Source: Oscillatoriales cyanobacterium (GTDB lineage: Bacteria; Cyanobacteriota; Cyanobacteriia; Cyanobacteriales; Laspinemataceae). From it: a DNA stretch of 40,223 bases. Below are positions 23,836 to 31,495 of the stretch, in pieces. The notes under the pieces were generated by a model. That model searched no databases and was not told where the DNA came from. It saw only the letters and a program-made list of their open reading frames with translations. The stretch covers positions 1-40,223 of the forward strand of contig JAABRM010000067.1 of NCBI GenBank assembly GCA_011390955.1. The letters run 5' to 3'. The translations under genes and the position numbers were made by a program. Numbering within the stretch: the first letter of the stretch is position 1; each line of letters begins with the position of its first letter.

Positions 23836-25689
23836 ATGAATAATCTATTTAAAGGGTTGGAAGAGTTAATCGAACTGGCGAAAACTTTGGAAGAAAAGAT
23901 CGAAAAAGGCGAGGTGGTGACAGACGTTAGAGTGAATACTTATAGTAGTATTCCCCGACAAGGAAATATTCCCCGCCGCCCTGCCACAAGCCCGACTCCA
24001 GAACCAGAGGTTATTGTGACGCCACCGCCCAGGCAGCCGGGGAGCGGGGAAGCTCTTGTGCAGGGGAGCCCGCCGTCGGAACAGGGGAGTAGGGACACGG
24101 CAATGCCGTGTCCCTATAGCTTGGGGAAAGTGGGCGGCTTGAGTGAGGTGATTCGAGAACTGCGCGAGTTGCTGGAAATTCCCCTGAAACGGCCAGAGTT
24201 GTTGCAGCAGTTGGGTTTGGAACCGGATGGTGGTGGGGTGTTGATGGTGGGGCCACCAGGGACGGGGAAGACTTTGACTGCCCGATCGCTGGCGGAAAGT
24301 TTGGGGATTAATTATATTGCGATTAATGGCCCGGAAATTATGGGCAAATATTATGGGGAAGCGGAAGGACGACTGCGATCGCTGTTTGAAAAGGCGGCGC
24401 GATCGGCCCCTTGTTTAATTTTTATCGATGAATTGGATAGTCTGGCCCCCGATCGCAGCAAGGTAGAGGGGGAAGTGGAAAAACGGGTAGTGGGTCAGTT
24501 GTTGGGACTGATGGATGGGTTTGCGGCAGAACGGCAAGGAACGGTCGTTTTGGCAGCCACGAACCGCCCGAACCATTTAGATCCAGCCCTGCGGCGTCCC
24601 GGTCGGTTCGATCGCGAGGTGCATTTCCGCGTCCCCGACCAAGCCGGACGGTTAGAAATTCTGCAAATTCTCACCGCAGAAATGCCCTTAGATACCACCG
24701 TGGACTTAGGGGAAATTGCCTCATTGTCCGTGGGTTTTGTCGGCGCGGACCTAAAAGCGATTTGCCAAAAAGCCGCTTATGGGGCGTTGCGGCGGCTGGT
24801 TCCCACTCCCGACTCCCCGGCCCCAGAGAATATGACCGTGACTCGGCCCGACTTTCTGCAAGCCCTGAAAGAGGTCAGCCCTTCGGTGTTGCGATCGCTG
24901 GAAGTGGAAACCCCGGCATTGTCCTGGGAAGATATCGGCGGACTGGCGGAAATTAAGCAAACCTTGCAAGAGTCCGTGGAAGGGCAACTACTTTATCCCG
25001 AATTGTACCAGCGCACGGGCGCCCAAGCCCCACGGGGAATTTTGCTTTTTGGGCCGCCGGGAACGGGCAAAACCCTGCTGGCAAAAGCGATCGCCTCCCA
25101 AGGACGGGCGAATTTTATCGGGGTATCCGGTTCGGAGTTGCTGAGTCGCTGGGTGGGGGCTGCGGAACAAGCTGTCCGCGAGTTGTTCGCTAAAGCCCGA
25201 CAAGCCGCCCCCTGTGTGATTTTTATCGATGAATTGGATACGATCGCCCCCAGTCGAGGCATGAATATCGGCGACTCTGGGGTGGGCGATCGCCTGGTGG
25301 GGCAACTGCTGTCAGAGTTGGACGGTCTGCAAGGTTGTCCCAATGTGCTATTAATTGGTGCCACGAACCGACCAGAGGCGATCGACCCCGCATTGATGCG
25401 ATCGGGGCGTTTAGACCTTCAGTTAAAAGTGGACTTACCGGACCTCGACAGTCGTTCCGCTATTTTATCCATTCATAACCAAAATCGGCCTTTAGTTGAT
25501 GTGGATCTGCCCTATTGGGCGGCTACAACTGATGGCTGGAATGGTGCCGACTTAGCCTTATTAAGTAATCAAGCGGCATTAGCGGCTATTCGTCGGGCTC
25601 GCGCTAATGGTATCATTAACCCAGAGGAAATTTCTATTACTAATGATGATTTTAATCAGGCTTATCAGCGATTAATTTCTCAGCGGTAA
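23836..25689 (+). CDS. Tandem AAA ATPase, CDC48/p97-like
   Basis: 617 residues from the ATG at 23836 (MNNLFKGLEE); the longer frame starts in REP DNA. Order: helical N-terminus (about 1-28), disordered Pro-rich linker (about 38-98), AAA domain 1 with GPPGTGKT at 139-146, FIDELD near 196-201 and Arg finger in RRPGRFDR (253-260), then AAA domain 2 with GPPGTGKT at 406-413, FIDELD at 463-468 and MRSGRLDL. The architecture is that of a hexameric unfoldase, but it lacks a p97-type N-domain and has instead a short coiled-coil-like start. Linker residues 86-93 are encoded by a hairpin repeat. Client proteins are unknown. Confidence 0.9.
   Translation: MNNLFKGLEELIELAKTLEEKIEKGEVVTDVRVNTYSSIPRQGNIPRRPATSPTPEPEVIVTPPPRQPGSGEALVQGSPPSEQGSRDTAMPCPYSLGKVGGLSEVIRELRELLEIPLKRPELLQQLGLEPDGGGVLMVGPPGTGKTLTARSLAESLGINYIAINGPEIMGKYYGEAEGRLRSLFEKAARSAPCLIFIDELDSLAPDRSKVEGEVEKRVVGQLLGLMDGFAAERQGTVVLAATNRPNHLDPALRRPGRFDREVHFRVPDQAGRLEILQILTAEMPLDTTVDLGEIASLSVGFVGADLKAICQKAAYGALRRLVPTPDSPAPENMTVTRPDFLQALKEVSPSVLRSLEVETPALSWEDIGGLAEIKQTLQESVEGQLLYPELYQRTGAQAPRGILLFGPPGTGKTLLAKAIASQGRANFIGVSGSELLSRWVGAAEQAVRELFAKARQAAPCVIFIDELDTIAPSRGMNIGDSGVGDRLVGQLLSELDGLQGCPNVLLIGATNRPEAIDPALMRSGRLDLQLKVDLPDLDSRSAILSIHNQNRPLVDVDLPYWAATTDGWNGADLALLSNQAALAAIRRARANGIINPEEISITNDDFNQAYQRLISQR
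24092..24114 (+). repeat. Intergenic-type palindrome inside the AAA ATPase coding sequence
   Basis: GGGACACGGCA-A-TGCCGTGTCCC, a perfect 11-bp stem, is in frame and encodes RDTAMPCP in the linker. A close relative lies between genes at 4175-4195, and the flanking GGGGAGC and CCCGCCGTCGG also resemble intergenic repeats (compare 40068-40090). Confidence 0.75.
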
Positions 25690-25720
25690 AAAAGAAACCG
25701 GGTTTCTGTTCTGAAATATA

Positions 25721-25845
25721 AGTAGGTGGGCATAAATAAATGCACCACAGACCCCATTAGAAGAAAAACTGTCATTCCCGCGAAGGCGGGAATCCAAAGC
25801 CTATCGGCGGGGAACGAAAAGTGCAATTAATTATGTTCACCTACT
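25721..25845 (-). mobile_element. MITE-like element copy C, TA-flanked
   Basis: 125 bp in inverted orientation relative to copies A and B. Ends AGTAGGTGGGCAT and ATGTTCACCTACT are flanked by TA on both sides (25719-25720 and 25846-25847), with internal hairpin CATTCCCGCGAAGGCGGGAATCC. It lies between the CDC48-type gene and the next ATPase operon. Confidence 0.75.
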
Positions 25846-25973
25846 TAGATAATAACCCAAATTTTCCCAGAAAACCGGTTTCTCAAATCAACTCTTCTCT
25901 GTTCTTCTCTGTGTCCTCTGTGTCTCTGTGGTAAATTTATCCGTATAATCTCACATTAGATGAGGAGAAATCA

Positions 25974-27161
25974 GTGCAAGCAAAACGATTTATCCGCCAA
26001 TTGCAATTACGCAATTTTCTTTCTTATGGCAGCAATAACGAGGCGATAGAACTAGAACCGTTAAATGTTTTAATTGGTCGAAACGGTTCTGGCAAATCTA
26101 ACTTAATTGAGGCCATTAGTATGCTGAAAGCTACTCCGGTGGATTTAATGGCTCCTATTCGTAAAGGGGGAGGAATTGCTGATTTTCTCTGGAAAGGAGA
26201 ACCGAACCCCGTGGCGGAAATTGATGCGGTTGTAGAAGACCATGAACGGCAGATATCCCTGAGATATCACCTAAGTTTTACTATGTCTGGTCAGCGATTG
26301 GAGATAGTCGATGAAGCGATCGACAATAACCGAAGTGGACTAGAAGAAAATCAACCGGATTTTTTCTATCGATACCAACAAGGACGACCAGAAATTACGC
26401 TCAAATCAGCGGCAGAACCTCTAAAAATTAAACGCTATTTAAGCCCAGAAAATGTTAGCCAAAATCAATCTATTTTATCCCAAATTAAAGATCCAGATTT
26501 ATATCCAGAACTCAGTTATATTGGCAGTCAATTTTCCCGGATAGCTATCTATAGGAATTGGGAAATTGGACAGGAATCAATCCCCCGGTTGCCTCAGAAA
26601 ACTGATTTACCAGAACATCCGCTTTGGGAAGATGGCAGTAATTTGGGGTTAGTTTTAAATAACTTACAAAATCAAATTGGCAGCAGGAAAATGGTTGAAA
26701 TGCTGCAAAAGTTTTATGATGAAGCCGAAGAATTAAGTCTGAAAATTTATGGCGGAACAGTCCAGATATTGATTCGGGAAAAAGGCTTAATTCAACCGAT
26801 TCCCGCAAATCGTCTATCCGATGGAACATTACGCTATTTATTCCTGATGGCTTTATTACTAGATCCAACTCCACCCCCCGTGTTATGTATTGAAGAACCA
26901 GAAATCGGTTTTCATCCAGATATTTTGCCAATGGTTGCGGAAATGCTGATTTCAGCTTCCCAGAAAACTCAATTAATTGTTACGACTCATTCGGATGCCT
27001 TGGTTTCCGCATTAAATCCTGAGTCTGTCCTAGTGTGCGATCGCGACGATCGCGGCAGCAATTTACGTCGTCTCGATCCGGAACGCTTAAAAAAATGGCT
27101 TGACAATTATACTCTAGGAGATTTGTGGTTAATGGGTGAAATTGGAGGCGATCGATGGTAA
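25974..27161 (+). CDS. RecF/OLD-like AAA ATPase (COG4637 type)
   Basis: 395 residues, GTG start with GAGGAGA 5 nt upstream. An SMC/RecF-like ATPase: Walker A IGRNGSGKSN near residue 38, signature-like RLSDGTLRYLF, Walker B VLCIEEPEIGFHP and switch His TTHSD. There is no C-terminal TOPRIM domain within the protein. Its last codons overlap the DUF4276 gene by 7 nt. ATPase plus separate TOPRIM-like protein recalls split OLD and PARIS-type defence modules, so an anti-phage or DNA-end-sensing role is reasonable but unproven. Confidence 0.85.
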   Translation: MQAKRFIRQLQLRNFLSYGSNNEAIELEPLNVLIGRNGSGKSNLIEAISMLKATPVDLMAPIRKGGGIADFLWKGEPNPVAEIDAVVEDHERQISLRYHLSFTMSGQRLEIVDEAIDNNRSGLEENQPDFFYRYQQGRPEITLKSAAEPLKIKRYLSPENVSQNQSILSQIKDPDLYPELSYIGSQFSRIAIYRNWEIGQESIPRLPQKTDLPEHPLWEDGSNLGLVLNNLQNQIGSRKMVEMLQKFYDEAEELSLKIYGGTVQILIREKGLIQPIPANRLSDGTLRYLFLMALLLDPTPPPVLCIEEPEIGFHPDILPMVAEMLISASQKTQLIVTTHSDALVSALNPESVLVCDRDDRGSNLRRLDPERLKKWLDNYTLGDLWLMGEIGGDRW

Positions 27162-27778
27162 AAGAAATTCGCATTTATATCGAAGGTGGGGGTGATGGGA
27201 AAAAAACAAAAACATTGTTCAAAACCGGGTTTGGTCAGTTTCTCACCCCTCTGCGAAATCTTGCCCGAAAACAGCAGATTCAGTGGGAAATTATTGTTTG
27301 CGGATCGCGGAATAATGCTTATCGAGATTTTACCCATGCTTTGACAGACCATCCAGAGGCATTTAATATTTTATTAGTGGACGCAGAAAGCCCGATCGCC
27401 GAACCTCCTTGGCAGCATTTAAAATTGCAAGATCGTTGGAATTCGCCAGGGGTTGGCGATCGCCATTGTCATTTAATGGTTCAAGCAATGGAAGCGTGGT
27501 TTATCGCCGATATTGAGGCTTTGAAACAATTCTATGGCCAGGGATTTCAAGAAAACTTAATTCCGAAAAATCGCCTGGTAGAATCTATCCCCAAAGACTT
27601 ATTAGAATCCAGCCTAAAGGCAGCAACCCGCAACACGAAATCCAAGGGAGAATATCAAAAAATTCAACATGGATCGGCGCTTCTTGGGAAGATAGATCCA
27701 GCAAAAGTTAGGGCTGCTTCTCCCTACTGCGATCGGCTGTTTAAAACCCTGGCTGAAATCATCGGCTTACCGCTATAA
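27155..27778 (+). CDS. DUF4276 protein, TOPRIM-like partner of the ATPase
   Basis: 207 residues of DUF4276. The first strand IRIYIEGGGDGKK gives the acid E10. A second acidic cluster is LLVDAES (D76, E78), followed by HLMVQAMEAWFIAD. This E...DxE spacing resembles a TOPRIM fold, expected to bind Mg2+ and perhaps cut nucleic acid. It is translated in an operon overlapping the AAA ATPase. It is not known from sequence whether it is an active nuclease. Confidence 0.8.
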   Translation: MVKEIRIYIEGGGDGKKTKTLFKTGFGQFLTPLRNLARKQQIQWEIIVCGSRNNAYRDFTHALTDHPEAFNILLVDAESPIAEPPWQHLKLQDRWNSPGVGDRHCHLMVQAMEAWFIADIEALKQFYGQGFQENLIPKNRLVESIPKDLLESSLKAATRNTKSKGEYQKIQHGSALLGKIDPAKVRAASPYCDRLFKTLAEIIGLPL

Positions 27779-27848
27779 AATAACAATTTCAAGTTTAGAT
27801 CGAGTTTATATGTGGTTAATTTTATCGTGGGGAAAAACTGAGGCAATC

Positions 27849-27930
27849 AACTTCAAAAAACAGGTTTTTTCAAAAAACCCGTTTTCTGAAAAATTCTCTG
27901 TGTCCTCTGTGTCTTTGTGGTGAAATAAAC
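27849..27930. repeat. Degenerate REP and TCTGTGTCCTCTGTG repeat
   Basis: A decayed palindrome (AAAACAGG...CCGTTTTCTG) is followed by CTCTGTGTCCTCTGTGTCTTTGTGGTGAAAT. The same CTCTGTGTCCTCTGTGTCTC segment occurs at 25906-25933 just before the ATPase operon, so the two-gene operon is flanked by direct copies. Confidence 0.6.
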
Positions 27931-27934
27931 AAAA

Positions 27935-28456
27935 TTAACTCAAAGGTTTATGCATCAACAAAGAATAAGGCTGATAACCCATTTTTTGATACAAATTGAG
28001 CGCCGGTTCATTATCGAGAAATACTTGTAAAGTAATCTGTCGATCGCCCCTTTCTCTTGCCCAATTTTCTGCCTGCTGAACTAACGCCGCCCCGATACCT
28101 TGACGACGATGTTTTGGGGCAACATACACCATAAAAATATGACTATGGCGATCGCCCTTAACCTGGTCGATCGAATTCCCCACCCACAAACAACCCACGG
28201 GCAAAACTGGAGCAAAAGGAGAAAAATCCCGGCTGGAGGATATTTCTTGACCGGCATCTTTAGCGGCAACTTCCACCCACCAAATCGGCGTTTCTGGGGA
28301 CAAATACTGATCCACCGTCATCGCCAAATGGGAAAAATCTTGCTTAGGGTAAGCTTCCTTATAAGTGCGCTGTAAAAACTTTAATAACAATGCCCGTTCT
28401 AAAGTCGAACCGGCACGCAACTCGTAGCCTGGAATCAGCATTTTAGACACGGGCAT
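27935..28456 (-). CDS. GNAT family N-acetyltransferase
   Basis: 173 residues. The acetyl-CoA pyrophosphate-binding motif RRQGIGAALVQQAE lies near residues 117-130 after strand IFMVYVAPKH, and the C-terminal motif is LYQKMGYQPYSLLMHK. An in-frame Met at residue 6 (MLIPGYELR) is an alternative start. The N-terminal half (FLQRTYKEAYPKQDFSHLAMTV) does not identify an acceptor. The substrate (small amine, antibiotic or protein) is unknown. It is a single gene. Confidence 0.85.
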   Translation of the reverse strand: MPVSKMLIPGYELRAGSTLERALLLKFLQRTYKEAYPKQDFSHLAMTVDQYLSPETPIWWVEVAAKDAGQEISSSRDFSPFAPVLPVGCLWVGNSIDQVKGDRHSHIFMVYVAPKHRRQGIGAALVQQAENWARERGDRQITLQVFLDNEPALNLYQKMGYQPYSLLMHKPLS

Positions 28457-28528
28457 TCCTGAAAATAAACATCAAAATCAAACTATAAAATCAGACCATG
28501 AAAATCGTTGACGAAATCATGTTCGGCA

Positions 28529-28681
28529 AGTAGGTGAACATAATTAATGGCACTTTTCGTTATCCAGGCGTCAATATTTGGATTCCCGTCGGAGTTTACC
28601 CCCGCGAAGGCCGCCATCGGCGGGAATGACAGCTTTTCTTCTGATGGGGTCTGTGGTGAATTTATTTTATAGAGGTCTACT
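28529..28681 (+). mobile_element. MITE-like element copy D
   Basis: 153 bp, starting AGTAGGTGAACATAATTAAT and ending AGAGGTCTACT. TA follows the right end and CA precedes the left end. The core hairpin is enlarged by an insert (GGAGTTTACCCCCGCGAAGG). Its right end touches the stop codon of the small membrane-protein gene. Confidence 0.65.
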
Positions 28682-28905
28682 TATGAATTTCCCGCCATAC
28701 CCGGAAAATCAGGTAAACCTTTAATCAACACAGACAGTCTTTCCGAAGCCGGAAAAAGTGCTTGTTCCTCCATGATTTCCTCATCAACGGGGGCTGGGGC
28801 AATCATATCCGACGGCAACCAGATCCGGGCACTGACCACCATCAGGGTAAACAAGAATACCAGCAAAATGAAAAAGGGGGCAATGTATTGACGGAAGATA
28901 GCCAT
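28681..28905 (-). CDS. Small single-span membrane protein
   Basis: 74 residues, family not recognised. A hydrophobic helix spans residues about 8-28 (APFFILLVFLFTLMVVSARI), followed by an acidic/Pro segment DMIAPAPVDEEIMEE and a short tail. Its TAA stop uses the last base of MITE copy D plus the adjacent TA, so the original C-terminus may have been longer or different. It is on the same strand as argF, 117 bp downstream; co-transcription is possible. Confidence 0.65.
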   Translation of the reverse strand: MAIFRQYIAPFFILLVFLFTLMVVSARIWLPSDMIAPAPVDEEIMEEQALFPASERLSVLIKGLPDFPGMAGNS

Positions 28906-29022
28906 AGTCAGTGGTTGAAAGTCAGATAATAGTTAAGAAGTTACTGGTTATTTGTTAGAAATTTATTTGATAGCGATCGAGAACCCCTATCATCACTAAC
29001 CAACAACCAATAACAAAATATC

Positions 29023-29952
29023 TTAACCCTCAAATGTCGCACCGAGAACACTGGCTAACAAAGCTTTTTGGGCGTGCATCCGGTTTTCTGCCTGATCCCA
29101 AACGCGGGATCGATCGCCCTCGATCGCTGCATCGGTAATTTCTTCCCCACGGTGGGCCGGCAAACAATGCAAGACGATCGCCTCTGGATCGGCATACTTT
29201 AATAGTTCTGAATTAATTTGATAGGGTTGGAACAGGGGAATCCGGCTATCTGCTTCTGCCTCTTGCCCCATGCTGGCCCAAACATCGGTATAAAGCACAT
29301 GGGTCCCTTTGGCAGCAGCGATCGCATCAGTCGTCACAACCACTTCAGAGCGATCGCCCGCAAAAGTTTTCGCCTTGCCCACCACTGACCCATTGGGCTG
29401 ATAATCTGGGGGAGTGGCCACTCTCACATTCATGCCCATCATGGCGCAACCCAACATCAAAGAATGAGCCACATTATTTCCATCGCCGAAATAACTCACC
29501 GTCACCCCGTCAAACTGACCAAAGCATTCCTTAATCGTCATTAAATCCGCCAAAGCTTGACAAGGGTGAGCCCAATCAGTCAGGGCATTAATCACGGGAA
29601 TTTCGGCATATTTGGCGTAAATTTCCAAATCCGCTTGGGCAAAAGTGCGGATGGCCAACACATCTAAATAGCGGTCTAAAACTCTCGCCGTATCCTGCAA
29701 AGGTTCGCCCCGACTCACCTGTGTCACCATCGGGTTGAGATCCAGGACTTGACCCCCCAGTTGGTACATCGCCGCCGAAAAGCTGACCCGCGTGCGGGTG
29801 GATGCCTTGGAAAACAACAATCCCAGGATTTTTTCGCATCGGGCAGTCACTTTGCCCGACTTCATGTTAACCGCCAATTCCAGTAACTCTGCCAGTTCTG
29901 CTGGGCTTAAATCCAGCAAACTTAAAAAATCACGTCCTTTTAATGCCTGCAC
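29023..29952 (-). CDS. argF: Ornithine carbamoyltransferase
   Basis: 309 residues from the GTG at 29952. The enzyme converts ornithine and carbamoyl phosphate to citrulline in arginine synthesis. Motifs: SKASTRTRVSF (carbamoyl-phosphate loop STRTR), HPCQALADL, and HCLPAHRGEEI carrying the ornithine-site Cys. The open frame continues upstream to an ATG at 30060, but the GTG has AGGAGA 7 nt before it and gives the usual family length, with VQALKGRDFLSLLDLSP as N-terminus, so the 36-residue extension is rejected. No Arg-box was identified. Confidence 0.95.
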   Translation of the reverse strand: MQALKGRDFLSLLDLSPAELAELLELAVNMKSGKVTARCEKILGLLFSKASTRTRVSFSAAMYQLGGQVLDLNPMVTQVSRGEPLQDTARVLDRYLDVLAIRTFAQADLEIYAKYAEIPVINALTDWAHPCQALADLMTIKECFGQFDGVTVSYFGDGNNVAHSLMLGCAMMGMNVRVATPPDYQPNGSVVGKAKTFAGDRSEVVVTTDAIAAAKGTHVLYTDVWASMGQEAEADSRIPLFQPYQINSELLKYADPEAIVLHCLPAHRGEEITDAAIEGDRSRVWDQAENRMHAQKALLASVLGATFEG

Positions 29953-30060
29953 GATCGATTCTCCTGCCCTACCCGGGCGATCGGATTTCTTCTCACCGTA
30001 CCTCAAATTGAATCTCCGAAACAGATACAAGCGATCGCGATCGTCGAGAATTCGTGACAC

Positions 30061-30409
30061 AGTTCATTAGACAACTCTGGCAAAATTCCAAAAAGCCCCC
30101 CTTGGGAAGGGGGGTTGGGGGGATCAAGATATTTATTTTGCATTCTTGTCTATTTTTTTATGGGCAGAAACGGGATTTCTCACGCCGATGCCCCGACCCA
30201 GAAACCTGGTTTCTGTCATAATATTTGCATCCTTACCCAAATGGTCTAAAGAAACCCGGTTTCTGACTGTTTCTGGGTTTTGGGTCGGGGTCAGAAAAAG
30301 TTATTAGTAGGGTGGGTTAGGCGGTGAAAATTGGGCGGAAAATATCCCCATATTTGGCTCCGCCGTAACCCACCAAATCCGGGATAATCAAATACCTGAA
30401 AAAAATTGG
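30061..30409. other. Spacer with hairpin, REP relics and GTAGGGTGGGTTA element
   Basis: A hairpin CCCCCCTTGGGAAGGGGGG lies near 30096-30114. Decayed REP palindromes lie at about 30168-30265. An imperfect inverted-repeat element from GTAGGGTGGGTTAGGCGG (30308) to CCGCCGTAACCCACC (about 30372) is closely related to the element at 32795-32862 and to the 92-bp units at 16412. No gene is seen. Confidence 0.7.
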
Positions 30410-30765
30410 TCAAAAGAGAGGCAAAAATTCTATTCTGTCCTGATACTCATCATTAAATGAACCTTCAGCGATTAAAATTAACTGCTCCAAATTTTCACCA
30501 ATACTTAACTTGGGACTGAGGATAAAAATCCCAGGGATATGATGGTTTAAAGCGATATGTTCGGCCAGATGGACTGGCATAGATTTGCGATTGTTAGTCA
30601 CTAAAATACAATCATGCGCTTCACACCAAAGTAAAATTTCTGGATCTAAAGTTCCTTTCGGTGGAGCAGTGATATCCCCAACGGCGATCGCGAATAAATC
30701 TGAGTTTAATCGGCTTGATTGGTATAAGTGGGATCGACATTTTCATCAATAAGATACTTGAGCAT
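30410..30765 (-). pseudogene. Frameshifted DUF5615 PIN-like toxin gene
   Basis: The frame from ATG 30765 reads MLKYLIDENVDPTYTNQ, the DUF5615 N-terminus, and stops at about 30706. The adjacent frame continues directly with RLNSDLFAIAVGD, then PPKGTLDPEILLWCEAHDC and VTNNRKSMPVHLAEHI down to 30410. A single-base shift near 30703-30720 therefore separates the two halves of an otherwise complete protein of about 118 residues. It is a relative of the intact gene at 2287-2619. A sequencing error is the alternative explanation. Confidence 0.8.
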
Positions 30766-31088
30766 TCTCCGTTAATTTCGCCAGCTTTTGGGCTTTCATT
30801 TTTCGCAGTTTCTCGACAATTGGGCGAGGATGACGCTGTTGTTCGGCTCGCATTCTATCCCCCCATTCTAACCAATCGGTCATGTAAGCCTCAACCGCTG
30901 GCTTATTATGTAAATAGTACAAAATTATATACCTGTTCTAAAGTTAATGAAGAATAGGTGTTAGCAATTTCTTCGGGAGTTTTTGCCCGAAAAAGGTGGT
31001 CAAACAAAATTGTTTCAATGCCGATTCTCGTGCCTTTTAGCCGAATGTCATCGTCAGCTAAAAAATTAAAGTAATCTTCTAAGATCAT
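30746..31088 (-). pseudogene. Frameshifted DUF433 antitoxin gene
   Basis: The first frame from 31088 reads IRLKGTRIGIETILFDHLF then SLTLEQVY and hits a stop within 10 codons. The neighbouring frame continues ILYYLHNKPAVEAYMTDWLE and RAEQQRHPRPIVEKLRKMKA to a TGA at 30746, as expected for DUF433. One extra A in GTATATAATTTTG (about 30921-30930) explains the break. Its end overlaps the toxin start by 20 nt, so the ancestral operon layout is still visible. Both members of this module carry one frameshift each. Confidence 0.8.
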
Positions 31089-31141
31089 GGTTCTCTAAAT
31101 TAAAAAATGACTATCGCGGTTTTTATTAGATTACAGAGATT

Positions 31142-31172
31142 TTCTGGATTCTAGCGGGCGCGGGAATGACAA
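31142..31172. mobile_element. Relic of the MITE core
   Basis: TGGATTCTAGCGGGCGCGGG then AATGACAATTTTTTT resembles the GGATTCCCGC...GCGGGAATGACAG core of the MITE copies but lacks recognisable ends. A similar short relic lies at about 32755-32785 (GTGGATTCCCGCCTTCGCGG then GAATGACA). Confidence 0.5.
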
Positions 31173-31336
31173 TTTTTTTGTACTTCATAACTCCGCAAAG
31201 TGCTATAAGGATTTACTCCAATTTTAACATAGTCTGAAACGCAAATCAAGGCATAAAATTTTGGGTCGGGGTCAAGAAAAGAAATCCGGTTTCTGGGTGT
31301 TTCAGGGGTTGGGATCGGGGTTTTAGTAAACCAACT

Positions 31337-31477
31337 TCATAGCTGTAACCGTTGTAACTCCCTACAGGCATAACGTAGAGAAGGCAAGGCAATGCGATCG
31401 ACCCCATGAGGACATATTTCTTTAGCTAAGATTCTGGCGGATTTTTTCGCTAATTCAATTCTCTCTTTTGTACTCAT
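31337..31477 (-). CDS. 46-residue ORF downstream of the OLD-like ATPase
   Basis: A short frame of 46 residues: MSTKERIELAKKSARILAKE, then ICPHGVDRIALPSLRYACRE and LQRLQL. It begins 18 nt after the ATPase stop, on the same strand. Its amphipathic helix composition (Lys/Arg, Glu, Leu) looks protein-like and its codon use is ordinary. There is no strong ribosome site, so it would depend on coupling to the ATPase gene. No family is recognised; a small regulator or toxin-like partner is only a guess. Confidence 0.45.
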   Translation of the reverse strand: MSTKERIELAKKSARILAKEICPHGVDRIALPSLRYACRELQRLQL

Positions 31478-31495
31478 GGTTTTGGTAAATCATCT

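Noticed and set aside
29953-30060. 36-residue N-terminal extension of argF
   Set aside because: The GTG at 29952 has a good ribosome site and gives the normal length; the extension is Arg-rich and unlike the family.
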